Source: Auanema rhodensis (taxonomy: Eukaryota > Nematoda > Chromadorea > Rhabditida > Rhabditidae). Taken from it: a stretch of DNA of 64,000 nucleotides. Position 1 is the stretch's first letter. Every line of letters starts with the position of its first letter. The notes below the pieces were generated by a model, which was not told where the DNA came from, did not search any database, and was given only the letters and a program-made list of their open reading frames with translations. The stretch is taken from assembly GCA_964057225.1 (NCBI GenBank), contig OZ059896.1, positions 20,394,501 to 20,458,500 on the forward strand, given 5' to 3'. Below, piece by piece: positions 1-12,400 of this stretch. A program made the translations under genes and the position numbers.

Positions 1-433
1 TTTTCAGATTCCTTTATTCAAGGCAAAGACGATGGATAATGTTATTCAACGAAAAAATTAATTCTTCAGGGTGAAAATCGAGGATATAAGTGTGAACTTA
101 TATCAGTTGATATCTCGGTGCATTTTTAAGCTAGCGCAAATCTGATAACACAGATCGACGCAGCTTAAAAATCCGCATCGAATGCACTATACTACATTGA
201 GAAACGCTTGATACAAAAATTAGTTATGATCGTTTGAAAAATGATGCATTAGTGTATGTTGAGTTTCCATGTACACTCAACATTGCTTCCAAAAACATTT
301 TGACAAAATTTTTTTCGAAAAATTTCGAAATAATTTAGCAAAAAGTAGATGTTTTTAGATTCCTTTTTTCAAGGCAAAGACGATGGACAATGTTATTCAA
401 CGGAAAAAGTATTTCTTCAGGGTGAAAATCGAG

Positions 434-455
434 GATATAAGTGTGAACTTATATC
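434..455. repeat. Dyad 1: 9-bp perfect inverted repeat, present in each monomer
   Basis: Arms GATATAAGT (434-442) and ACTTATATC (447-455) are exact reverse complements around a 4-base loop, GTGA. The right arm also pairs with the next bases: ATATC, AGTT, GATAT forms a second, overlapping 5-bp dyad running to about 464, next to a GATATC site. The two hairpins share ATATC and so exclude each other. Type 5 monomers carry GATATATGT in the left arm, giving one mismatch. A few others carry GATAAAAGT (monomers 69 and 72) or AAGAGTG (174 and 176). These changes are uncompensated. Confidence 0.9.
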
Positions 456-472
456 AGTTGATATCTCGGTGC

Positions 473-523
473 ATTTTTAAGCTAGCGCAAATCTGATAAC
501 ACAGATCGACGCAGCTTAAAAAT
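473..523. repeat. Dyad 2: nested 51-bp stem-loop, present in each monomer
   Basis: The outer arms ATTTTTAAGCT (473-483) and AGCTTAAAAAT (513-523) pair perfectly over 11 bp. Going inward there is an unpaired A (484), then GCG (485-487) with CGC (510-512), a 3x3 internal loop (CAA against CGA), then ATCTG (491-495) with CAGAT (502-506), closed by a 6-base loop ATAACA. Nineteen base pairs are possible in all. It is the largest symmetric element in the monomer and could extrude as a cruciform or fold in a transcript. Folding is inferred from the sequence only. Confidence 0.88.
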
Positions 524-606
524 CCGCATCGAATGCACTATACTACATTGAGAAACGCTTAATACAAAAATTAGTTATGATCGTTTGAAAAATGATGCAT
601 TAGTGT

Positions 607-634
607 ATGTTGAGTTTCCATGTACACTCAACAT
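607..634. repeat. Dyad 3: 9-bp inverted repeat in the most conserved part of the monomer
   Basis: Arms ATGTTGAGT (607-615) and ACTCAACAT (626-634) are exact reverse complements around a 10-base spacer. A competing 6-bp dyad uses AGTGTA (602-607) and TACACT (623-628). Reading all copies by eye, I found no change in the two 9-bp arms or the spacer. The only nearby change was G to T at 35699 in monomer 102, which damages the competing dyad only. Confidence 0.88.
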
Positions 635-661
635 TGCTTCCAAAAACATTTTGACAAAAAT

Positions 662-681
662 TTTTTCGAAAAATTTCGAAA
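662..681. repeat. Twin TTCGAA palindromes one helical turn apart
   Basis: TTTTTCGAAAAA (662-673) is a perfect 12-bp palindrome, and TTTCGAAA (674-681) is a perfect 8-bp palindrome directly after it. Their centres are 10 bp apart. A very common G-to-A variant changes the second to TTTCAAAA and destroys it; the first is nearly constant. The surroundings are A and T tracts, which in general favour curved DNA. Confidence 0.85.
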
Positions 682-2443
682 TAATTTAGCAAAAAGTAGT
701 TGTTTTTAGATTCCTTTTTTCAAGGCAAAGACGATGGACAATGTTATTCAACGGAAAAAGTATTTCTTCAGGGTGAAAATCGAGGATATAAGTGTGAACT
801 TATATCAGTTGATATCTCGGTGCATTTTTAAGCTAGCGCAAATCTGATAACACAGATCGACGCAGCTTAAAAATCCGCATCGAATGCACTATACTACATT
901 GAGAAACGCTTAATACAAAAATTAGTTATGATCGTTTGAAAAATGATGCATTAGTGTATGTTGAGTTTCCATGTACACTCAACATTGCTTCCAAAAACAT
1001 TTTGACAAAAATTTTTTCGAAAAATTTCGAAATAATTTAGCAAAAAGTAGATGTTTTTAGATTCCTTTATTCAAGGCAAAGACGATGGACAATGTTATTC
1101 AACGAAAAAATTAATTCTTTAGGGTGAAAATCGAGGATATAAGTGTGAACTTATATCAGTTGATATCTTGGTGCATTTTTAAGCTAGCGCAAATCTGATA
1201 ACACAGATCGACGCAGCTTAAAAATCCGCATCGAATGCACTATACTACATTGAAAAACGCTTAATACAAAAATTAGTTATGATCGTTTGAAAAATGATGC
1301 ATTAGTGTATGTTGAGTTTCCATGTACACTCAACATTGCTTCCAAAAACATTTTGACAAAAATTTTTTCGAAAAATTTCAAAATAATTTAGCAAAAAGTA
1401 GATGTTTTTAGATTCCTTTATTCAAGGCAAAGACGATGGACAATGTTATTCAACGAAAAAATTAATTCTTCAGGGTGAAAATCGAGGATATAAGTGTGAA
1501 CTTATATCAGTTGATATCTCGGTGCATTTTTAAGCTAGCGCAAATCTGATAACACAGATCGACGCAGCTTAAAAATCCGCATCGAATGCACTATACTACA
1601 TTGAGAAACGCTTGATACAAAAATTAGTTATGATCGTTTGAAAAATGATGCATTAGTGTATGTTGAGTTTCCATGTACACTCAACATTGCTTCCAAAAAC
1701 ATTTTGACAAAGATTTTTTCGAAAAATTTCAAAATAATTTAGCAAAAAGTAGATGTTTTTAGATTCCTTTTTTCAAGGCAAAGACGATGGACAATGTTAT
1801 TCAACGAAAAAATTATTCCTTCAGGGTGAAAATCGAGGATATAAGTGTGAACTTATATCAGTTGATATCTCGGTGCATTTTTAAGCTAGCGCAAATCTGA
1901 TAACAGAGATCGACGCAGCTTAAAAATCCGCATCGAATGCACTATACTACATTGAGAAACGCTTAATACAAAAATTAGTTATGATCGTTTGAAAAATGAT
2001 GCATTAGTGTATGTTGAGTTTCCATGTACACTCAACATTGCTTCCAAAAACATTTTGACAAAAATTTTTTCGAAAAATTTCAAAATAATTTAGCAAAAAG
2101 TAGATGTTTTTAGATTCCAGTTTTCAAGGCAAAGACGATGGACAATGTTATTCAACGAAAAAATTAATTCTTCAGGGTGAAAATCGAGGATATAAGTGTG
2201 AACTTATATCAGTTGATATCTCGGTGCATTTTTAAGCTAGCGCAAATCTGATAACACAGATCGACGCAGCTTAAAAATCCGCATCGAATGCACTATACTA
2301 CATTGAGAAACGCTTGATACAAAAATTAGTTATGATCGTTTGAAAAATGATGCATTAGTGTATGTTGAGTTTCCATGTACACTCAACATTGCTTCCAAAA
2401 ACATTTTGACAAAAATTTTTTCGAAAAATTTCAAAATAATTTA

Positions 2444-2472
2444 GCAAAAGTAGATGTTTTTAGATCCCTTTA
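2444..2472 (+). repeat. 350-bp step: one-base deletion linked to GATCCC
   Basis: GCAAAAGTAG replaces GCAAAAAGTAG, and the following box reads AGATCCC in place of AGATTCC. The same linked pair occurs at 22801, 23151, 27011, 28063, 30519 and 39644, and at no other place I found. All seven therefore share one ancestor. Confidence 0.9.
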
Positions 2473-4563
2473 TTCAAGGCAAAGACGATGGACAATGTTA
2501 TTCAACGGAAAAAGTATTTCTTCAGGGTGAAAATCGAGGATATAAGTGTGAACTTATATCAGTTGATATCTCGGTGCATTTTTAAGCTAGCGCAAATCTG
2601 ATAACACAGATCGACGCAGCTTAAAAATCCGCATCGAATGCACTATACTACATTGAGAAACGCTTAATACAAAAATTAGTTATGATCGTTTGAAAAATGA
2701 TGCATTAGTGTATGTTGAGTTTCCATGTACACTCAACATTGCTTCCAAAAACATTTTGACAAAAATTTTTTCGAAAAATTTCGAAATAATTTAGCAAAAA
2801 GTAGATGTTTTTAGATTCCTTTTTTCAAGGCAAAGACGATGGACAATGTTATTCAACGGAAAAAGTATTTCTTCAGGGTGAAAATCGAGGATATAAGTGT
2901 GAACTTATATCAGTTGATATCTCGGTGCATTTTTAAGCTAGCGCAAATCTGATAACACAGATCGACGCAGCTTAAAAATCCGCATCGAATGCACTATACT
3001 ACATTGAGAAACGCTTAATACAAAAATTAGTTATGATCGTTTGAAAAATGATGCATTAGTGTATGTTGAGTTTCCATGTACACTCAACATTGCTTCCAAA
3101 AACATTTTGACAAAAATTTTTTCGAAAAATTTCGAAATAATTTAGCAAAAAGTAGATGTTTTTAGATTCCTTTATTCAAGGCAAAGACGATGGACAATGT
3201 TATTCAACGAAAAAATTAATTCTTTAGGGTGAAAATCGAGGATATAAGTGTGAACTTATATCAGTTGATATCTTGGTGCATTTTTAAGCTAGCGCAAATC
3301 TGATAACACAGATCGACGCAGCTTAAAAATCCGCATCGAATGCACTATACTACATTGAAAAACGCTTAATACAAAAATTAGTTATGATCGTTTGAAAAAT
3401 GATGCATTAGTGTATGTTGAGTTTCCATGTACACTCAACATTGCTTCCAAAAACATTTTGACAAAAATTTTTTCGAAAAATTTCAAAATAATTTAGCAAA
3501 AAGTAGATGTTTTTAGATTCCTTTATTCAAGGCAAAGACGATGGACAATGTTATTCAACGAAAAAATTAATTCTTCAGGGTGAAAATCGAGGATATAAGT
3601 GTGAACTTATATCAGTTGATATCTCGGTGCATTTTTAAGCTAGCGCAAATCTGATAACACAGATCGACGCAGCTTAAAAATCCGCATCGAATGCACTATA
3701 CTACATTGAGAAACGCTTGATACAAAAATTAGTTATGATCGTTTGAAAAATGATGCATTAGTGTATGTTGAGTTTCCATGTACACTCAACATTGCTTCCA
3801 AAAACATTTTGACAAAAATTTTTTCGAAAAATTTCAAAATAATTTAGCAAAAAGTAGATGTTTTTAGATTCCTTTTTTCAAGGCAAAGACGATGGACAAT
3901 GTTATTCAACGAAAAAATTATTCCTTCAGGGTGAAAATCGAGGATATAAGTGTGAACTTATATCAGTTGATATCTCGGTGCATTTTTAAGCTAGCGCAAA
4001 TCTGATAACAGAGATCGACGCAGCTTAAAAATCCGCATCGAATGCACTATACTACATTGAGAAACGCTTAATACAAAAATTAGTTATGATCGTTTGAAAA
4101 ATGATGCATTAGTGTATGTTGAGTTTCCATGTACACTCAACATTGCTTCCAAAAACATTTTGACAAAAATTTTTTCGAAAAATTTCAAAATAATTTAGCA
4201 AAAAGTAGATGTTTTTAGATTCCAGTTTTCAAGGCAAAGACGATGGACAATGTTATTCAACGAAAAAATTAATTCTTCAGGGTGAAAATCGAGGATATAA
4301 GTGTGAACTTATATCAGTTGATATCTCGGTGCATTTTTAAGCTAGCGCAAATCTGATAACACAGATCGACGCAGCTTAAAAATCCGCATCGAATGCACTA
4401 TACTACATTGAGAAACGCTTGATACAAAAATTAGTTATGATCGTTTGAAAAATGATGCATTAGTGTATGTTGAGTTTCCATGTACACTCAACATTGCTTC
4501 CAAAAACATTTTGACAAAAATTTTTTCGAAAAATTTCAAAATAATTTAGCAAAAAGTAGATGT

Positions 4564-7500
4564 TTTTAGATTCCTTTATTCAAGGCAAAGACGATGGACA
4601 ATGTTATTCAACGAAAAAATTAATTCTTCAGGGTGAAAATCGAGGATATAAGTGTGAACTTATATCAGTTGATATCTCGGTGCATTTTTAAGCTAGCGCA
4701 AATCTGATAACACAGATCGACGCAGCTTAAAAATCCGCATCGAATGCACTATACTACATTGAGAAACGCTTGATACAAAAATTAGTTATGATCGTTTGAA
4801 AAATGATGCATTAGTGTATGTTGAGTTTCCATGTACACTCAACATTGCTTCCAAAAACATTTTGACAAAAATTTTTTCGAAAAATTTCGAAATAATTTAG
4901 CAAAAAGTAGATGTTTTTAGATTCCTTTATTCAAGGCAAAGACGATGGACAATGTTATTCAACGAAAAAATTAATTCTTTAGGGTGAAAATCGAGGATAT
5001 AAGTGTGAACTTATATCAGTTGATATCTTGGTGCATTTTTAAGCTAGCGCAAATCTGATAACACAGATCGACGCAGCTTAAAAATCCGCATCGAATGCAC
5101 TATACTACATTGAAAAACGCTTAATACAAAAATTAGTTATGATCGTTTGAAAAATGATGCATTAGTGTATGTTGAGTTTCCATGTACACTCAACATTGCT
5201 TCCAAAAACATTTTGACAAAAATTTTTTCGAAAAATTTCAAAATAATTTAGCAAAAAGTAGATGTTTTTAGATTCCTTTATTCAAGGCAAAGACGATGGA
5301 CAATGTTATTCAACGAAAAAATTAATTCTTCAGGGTGAAAATCGAGGATATAAGTGTGAACTTATATCAGTTGATATCTCGGTGCATTTTTAAGCTAGCG
5401 CAAATCTGATAACACAGATCGACGCAGCTTAAAAATCCGCATCGAATGCACTATACTACATTGAGAAACGCTTGATACAAAAATTAGTTATGATCGTTTG
5501 AAAAATGATGCATTAGTGTATGTTGAGTTTCCATGTACACTCAACATTGCTTCCAAAAACATTTTGACAAAAATTTTTTCGAAAAATTTCAAAATAATTT
5601 AGCAAAAAGTAGATGTTTTTAGATTCCTTTTTTCAAGGCAAAGACGATGGACAATGTTATTCAACGAAAAAATTATTCCTTCAGGGTGAAAATCGAGGAT
5701 ATAAGTGTGAACTTATATCAGTTGATATCTCGGTGCATTTTTAAGCTAGCGCAAATCTGATAACAGAGATCGACGCAGCTTAAAAATCCGCATCGAATGC
5801 ACTATACTACATTGAGAAACGCTTAATACAAAAATTAGTTATGATCGTTTGAAAAATGATGCATTAGTGTATGTTGAGTTTCCATGTACACTCAACATTG
5901 CTTCCAAAAACATTTTGACAAAAATTTTTTCGAAAAATTTCAAAATAATTTAGCAAAAAGTAGATGTTTTTAGATTCCATTTTTCAAGGCAAAGACGATG
6001 GACAATGTTATTCAACGAAAAAATTAATTCTTCAGGGTGAAAATCGAGGATATAAGTGTGAACTTATATCAGTTGATATCTCGGTGCATTTTTAAGCTAG
6101 CGCAAATCTGATAACACAGATCGACGCAGCTTAAAAATCCGCATCGAATGCACTATACTACATTGAGAAACGCTTAATACAAAAATTAGTTATGATCGTT
6201 TGAAAAATGATGCATTAGTGTATGTTGAGTTTCCATGTACACTCAACATTGCTTCCAAAAACATTTTGACAAAAATTTTTTCGAAAAATTTCGAAATAAT
6301 TTAGCAAAAAGTAGATGTTTTTAGATTCCTTTTTGCAAGGCAAAGACGATGGACAATGTTATTCAACGGAAAAAGTATTTCTTCAGGGTGAAAATCGAGG
6401 ATATAAGTGTGAACTTATATCAGTTGATATCTCGGTGCATTTTTAAGCTAGCGCAAATCTGATAACACAGATCGACGCAGCTTAAAAATCCGCATCGAAT
6501 GCACTATACTACATTGAGAAACGCTTAATACAAAAATTAGTTATGATCGTTTGAAAAATGATGCATTAGTGTATGTTGAGTTTCCATGTACACTCAACAT
6601 TGCTTCCAAAAACATTTTGACAAAAATTTTTTCGAAAAATTTCAAAATAATTTAGCAAAAAGTAGATGTTTTTAGATTCCAGTTTTTAAGGCAAAGACGA
6701 TGGACAATGTTATTCAACGAAAAAATTAATTCTTCAGGGTGAAAATCGAGGATATATGTGTGAACTTATATCAGTTGATATCTCGGTGCATTTTTAAGCT
6801 AGCGCAAATCTGATAACACAGATCGACGCAGCTTAAAAATCCGCATCGAATGCACTATACTACATTGAGAAACGCTTAATACAAAAATTAGTTATGATCG
6901 TTTGAAAAATGATGCATTAGTGTATGTTGAGTTTCCATGTACACTCAACATTGCTTCCAAAAACATTTTGACAAAAATTTTTTCGAAAAATTTCGAAATA
7001 ATTTAGCAAAAAGTAGATGTTTTTAGATTCCTTTTTTCAAGGCAAAGACGATGGACAATGTTATTCAACGGAAAAAGTATTTCTTCAGGGTGAAAATCGA
7101 GGATATAAGTGTGAACTTATATCAGTTGATATCTCGGTGCATTTTTAAGCTAGCGCAAATCTGATAACACAGATCGACGCAGCTTAAAAATCCGCATCGA
7201 ATGCACTATACTACATTGAGAAACGCTTAATACAGAAATTAGTTATGATCGTTTGAAAAATGATGCATTAGTGTATGTTGAGTTTCCATGTACACTCAAC
7301 ATTGCTTCCAAAAACATTTTGACAAAAATTTTTTCGAAAAATTTCAAAATAATTTAGCAAAAAGTAGATGTTTTTAGATTCCAGTTTTCAAGGCAAAGAC
7401 GATGGACAATGTTATTCAACGAAAAAATTAATTCTTCAGGGTGAAAATCGAGGATATATGTGTGAACTTATATCAGTTGATATCTCGGTGCATTTTTAAG

Positions 7501-9477
7501 CTAGCGCAAATCTGATAACACAGATCGACGCAGCTTAAAAATCCGCATCGAATGCACTATACTACATTGAGAAACGCTTAATACAAAAATTAGTTATGAT
7601 CGTTTGAAAAATGATGCATTAGTGTATGTTGAGTTTCCATGTACACTCAACATTGCTTCCAAAAACATTTTGACAAAAATTTTTTCGAAAAATTTCAAAA
7701 TAATTTAGCAAAAAGTAGATGTTTTTAGATTCCTTTTTCCAAGGCAAAGACGATGGACAATGTTATTCAACGAAAAAATTATTCCTTCAGGGTGAAAATC
7801 GAGGATATAAGTGTGAACTTATATCAGTTGATATCTCGGTGCATTTTTAAGCTAGCGCAAATCTGATAACACAGATCGACGCAGCTTAAAAATCCGCATC
7901 GAATGCACTATACTACATTGAGAAACGCTTGATACAAAAATTAGTTATGATCGTTTGAAAAATGATGCATTAGTGTATGTTGAGTTTCCATGTACACTCA
8001 ACATTGCTTCCAAAAACATTTTGACAAAAATTTTTTCGAAAAATTTCAAAATAATTTAGCAAAAAGTAGATGTTTTTAGATTCCATTTTTCAAGGCAAAG
8101 ACGATGGACAATGTTATTCAACGAAAAAATTAATTCTTCAGGGTGAAAATCGAGGATATAAGTGTGAACTTATATCAGTTGATATCTCGGTGCATTTTTA
8201 AGCTAGCGCAAATCTGATAACACAGATCGACGCAGCTTAAAAATCCGCATCGAATGCACTATACTACATTGAGAAACGCTTAATACAAAAATTAGTTATG
8301 ATCGTTTGAAAAATGATGCATTAGTGTATGTTGAGTTTCCATGTACACTCAACATTGCTTCCAAAAACATTTTGACAAAAATTTTTTCGAAAAATTTCGA
8401 AATAATTTAGCAAAAAGTAGATGTTTTTAGATTCCTTTTTGCAAGGCAAAGACGATGGACAATGTTATTCAACGGAAAAAGTATTTCTTCAGGGTGAAAA
8501 TCGAGGATATAAGTGTGAACTTATATCAGTTGATATCTCGGTGCATTTTTAAGCTAGCGCAAATCTGATAACACAGATCGACGCAGCTTAAAAATCCGCA
8601 TCGAATGCACTGTACTACATTGAGAAACGCTTAATACAAAAATTAGTTATGATCGTTTGAAAAATGATGCATTAGTGTATGTTGAGTTTCCATGTACACT
8701 CAACATTGCTTCCAAAAACATTTTGACAAAAATTTTTTCGAAAAATTTCAAAATAATTTAGCAAAAAGTAGATGTTTTTAGATTCCAGTTTTCAAGGCAA
8801 AGACGATGGACAATGTTATTCAACGAAAAAATTAATTCTTCAGGGTGAAAATCGAGGATATATGTGTGAACTTATATCAGTTGATATCTCGGTGCATTTT
8901 TAAGCTAGCGCAAATCTGATAACAGAGATCGACGCAGCTTAAAAATCCGCATCGAATGCACTATACTACATTGAGAAACGCTTAATACAAAAATTAGTTA
9001 TGATCGTTTGAAAAATGATGCATTAGTGTATGTTGAGTTTCCATGTACACTCAACATTGCTTCCAAAAACATTTTGACAAAAATTTTTTCGAAAAATTTC
9101 AAAATAATTTAGCAAAAAGTAGATGTTTTTAGATTCCTTTTTTCAAGGCAAAGACGATGGACAATGTTATTCAACGAAAAAATTATTCCTTCAGGGTGAA
9201 AATCGAGGATATAAGTGTGAACTTATATCAGTTGATATCTCGGTGCATTTTTAAGCTAGCGCAAATCTGATAACAGAGATCGACGCAGCTTAAAAATCCG
9301 CATCGAATGCACTATACTACATTGAGAAACGCTTAATACAAAAATTAGTTATGATCGTTTGAAAAATGATGCATTAGTGTATGTTGAGTTTCCATGTACA
9401 CTCAACATTGCTTCCAAAAACATTTTGACAAAAATTTTTTCGAAAAATTTCAAAATAATTTAGCAAAAAGTAGATGT
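4564..9477 (+). repeat. Mixed HOR zone, monomers 14-27
   Basis: The order is 1 6 1 3 7 2 5 2 5 3 7 2 5 3. The rare box TTTTTGCAAGG occurs at 6335 and 8441, exactly 2106 bp (six monomers) apart, each following a type 7 monomer. Markers TACAGAAATT (near 7230) and ACTGTAC (8609) appear here and recur in copy 2. Types 4 and 5 enter the array here as alternating partners of type 2. Confidence 0.7.
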
Positions 9478-12400
9478 TTTTAGATTCCTTTTTTCAAGGC
9501 AAAGACGATGGACAATGTTATTCAACGGAAAAAGTATTTCTTCAGGGTGAAAATCGAGGATATAAGTGTGAACTTATATCAGTTGATATCTCGGTGCATT
9601 TTTAAGCTAGCGCAAATCTGATAACACAGATCGACGCAGCTTAAAAATCCGCATCGAATGCACTATACTACATTGAGAAACGCTTAATACAAAAATTAGT
9701 TATGATCGGTTGAAAAATGATGCATTAGTGTATGTTGAGTTTCCATGTACACTCAACATTGCTTCCAAAAACATTTTGACAAAAATTTTTTCGAAAAATT
9801 TCAAAATAATTTAGCAAAAAGTAGATGTTTTTAGATTCCAGTTTTCAAGGCAAAGACGATGGACAATGTTATTCAACGAAAAAATTAATTCTTCAGGGTG
9901 AAAATCGAGGATATAAGTGTGAACTTATATCAGTTGATATCTCGGTGCATTTTTAAGCTAGCGCAAATCTGATAACACAGATCGACGCAGCTTAAAAATC
10001 CGCATCGAATGCACTGTACTACATTGAGAAACGCTTAATACAAAAATTAGTTATGATCGTTTGAAAAATGATGCATTAGTGTATGTTGAGTTTCCATGTA
10101 CACTCAACATTGCTTCCAAAAACATTTTGACAAAAATTTTTTCGAAAAATTTCGAAATAATTTAGCAAAAAGTAGATGTTTTTAGATTCCTTTTTTCAAG
10201 GCAAAGACGATGGACAATGTTATTCAACGGAAAAAGTATTTCTTCAGGGTGAAAATCGAGGATATAAGTGTGAACTTATATCAGTTGATATCTCGGTGCA
10301 TTTTTAAGCTAGCGCAAATCTGATAACACAGATCGACGCAGCTTAAAAATCCGCATCGAATGCACTGTACTACATTGAGAAACGCTTAATACAAAAATTA
10401 GTTATGATCGTTTGAAAAATGATGCATTAGTGTATGTTGAGTTTCCATGTACACTCAACATTGCTTCCAAAAACATTTTGACAAAAATTTTTTCGAAAAA
10501 TTTCAAAATAATTTAGCAAAAAGTAGATGTTTTTAGATTCCAGTTTTCAAGGCAAAGACGATGGACAATGTTATTCAACGAAAAAATTAATTCTTCAGGG
10601 TGAAAATCGAGGATATATGTGTGAACTTATATCAGTTGATATCTCGGTGCATTTTTAAGCTAGCGCAAATCTGATAACAGAGATCGACGCAGCTTAAAAA
10701 TCCGCATCGAATGCACTATACTACATTGAGAAACGCTTAATACAAAAATTAGTTATGATCGTTTGAAAAATGATGCATTAGTGTATGTTGAGTTTCCATG
10801 TACACTCAACATTGCTTCCAAAAACATTTTGACAAAAATTTTTTCGAAAAATTTCAAAATAATTTAGCAAAAAGTAGATGTTTTTAGATTCCTTTTTTCA
10901 AGGCAAAGACGATGGACAATGTTATTCAACGAAAAAATTATTCCTTCAGGGTGAAAATCGAGGATATAAGTGTGAACTTATATCAGTTGATATCTCGGTG
11001 CATTTTTAAGCTAGCGCAAATCTGATAACAGAGATCGACGCAGCTTAAAAATCCGCATCGAATGCACTATACTACATTGAGAAACGCTTAATACAAAAAT
11101 TAGTTATGATCGTTTGAAAAATGATGCATTAGTGTATGTTGAGTTTCCATGTACACTCAACATTGCTTCCAAAAACATTTTGACAAAAATTTTTTCGAAA
11201 AATTTCAAAATAATTTAGCAAAAAGTAGATGTTTTTAGATTCCTTTTTTCAAGGCAAAGACGATGGACAATGTTATTCAACGGAAAAAGTATTTCTTCAG
11301 GGTGAAAATCGAGGATATAAGTGTGAACTTATATCAGTTGATATCTCGGTGCATTTTTAAGCTAGCGCAAATCTGATAACACAGATCGACGCAGCTTAAA
11401 AATCCGCATCGAATGCACTATACTACATTGAGAAACGCTTAATACAAAAATTAGTTATGATCGGTTGAAAAATGATGCATTAGTGTATGTTGAGTTTCCA
11501 TGTACACTCAACATTGCTTCCAAAAACATTTTGACAAAAATTTTTTCGAAAAATTTCAAAATAATTTAGCAAAAAGTAGATGTTTTTAGATTCCAGTTTT
11601 CAAGGCAAAGACGATGGACAATGTTATTCAACGAAAAAATTAATTCTTCAGGGTGAAAATCGAGGATATAAGTGTGAACTTATATCAGTTGATATCTCGG
11701 TGCATTTTTAAGCTAGCGCAAATCTGATAACACAGATCGACGCAGCTTAAAAATCCGCATCGAATGCACTGTACTACATTGAGAAACGCTTAATACAAAA
11801 ATTAGTTATGATCGTTTGAAAAATGATGCATTAGTGTATGTTGAGTTTCCATGTACACTCAACATTGCTTCCAAAAACATTTTGACAAAAATTTTTTCGA
11901 AAAATTTCGAAATAATTTAGCAAAAAGTAGATGTTTTTAGATTCCTTTTTTCAAGGCAAAGACGATGGACAATGTTATTCAACGGAAAAAGTATTTCTTC
12001 AGGGTGAAAATCGAGGATATAAGTGTGAACTTATATCAGTTGATATCTCGGTGCATTTTTAAGCTAGCGCAAATCTGATAACACAGATCGACGCAGCTTA
12101 AAAATCCGCATCGAATGCACTGTACTACATTGAGAAACGCTTAATACAAAAATTAGTTATGATCGTTTGAAAAATGATGCATTAGTGTATGTTGAGTTTC
12201 CATGTACACTCAACATTGCTTCCAAAAACATTTTGACAAAAATTTTTTCGAAAAATTTCAAAATAATTTAGCAAAAAGTAGATGTTTTTAGATTCCAGTT
12301 TTCAAGGCAAAGACGATGGACAATGTTATTCAACGAAAAAATTAATTCTTCAGGGTGAAAATCGAGGATATATGTGTGAACTTATATCAGTTGATATCTC

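Larger units (their letters stand above)
353..703 (+). repeat. Reference monomer (type 2), used to describe internal landmarks
   Basis: This is one complete 351-bp unit, defined as starting 29 bases upstream of the GATGGA anchor. It has 113 G+C (32%) and 13 CpG. In order it holds a variable pyrimidine box (near 360-371), the anchor (382), a variable A-rich block (about 397-420), dyad 1 (434-455), a nested 51-bp stem-loop (473-523), a diagnostic CTTAATA/CTTGATA site (near 560), an almost invariant segment around dyad 3 (607-634), and an A/T-tract region with two TTCGAA palindromes (662-681). The start point is arbitrary, because a tandem array gives no natural boundary. Confidence 0.95.
353..4563 (+). 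repeat. 6-monomer HOR, two copies (types 2 2 6 1 3 4)
   Basis: Monomers 2-7 and 8-13 share the same type order. The first copy is 2105 bp because monomer 7 ends in a 350-bp step (GCAAAAG at 2444); the second starts near 2458. The type 6 markers TTCTTTAGG and CTTGGTGC recur near 1117 and 3222, and a shorter spaced copy follows near 4977. Monomers 14-17 (1 6 1 3) are a partial third copy. Confidence 0.8.

Noticed and set aside
473-523. tRNA, snRNA or transcription terminator
   Set aside because: The 51-bp stem-loop lacks a cloverleaf, an anticodon arm and promoter boxes, and it occurs in every copy. A terminator-like look (stem beside T or A runs) is expected in AT-rich DNA.
353-703. The 351-bp monomer as an old dimer of ~175-bp halves
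   Set aside because: Comparing the halves by eye gave only scattered short words (such as GTTGA and ACAAAAATT) at inconsistent spacing. A self-alignment could still find a faint signal.
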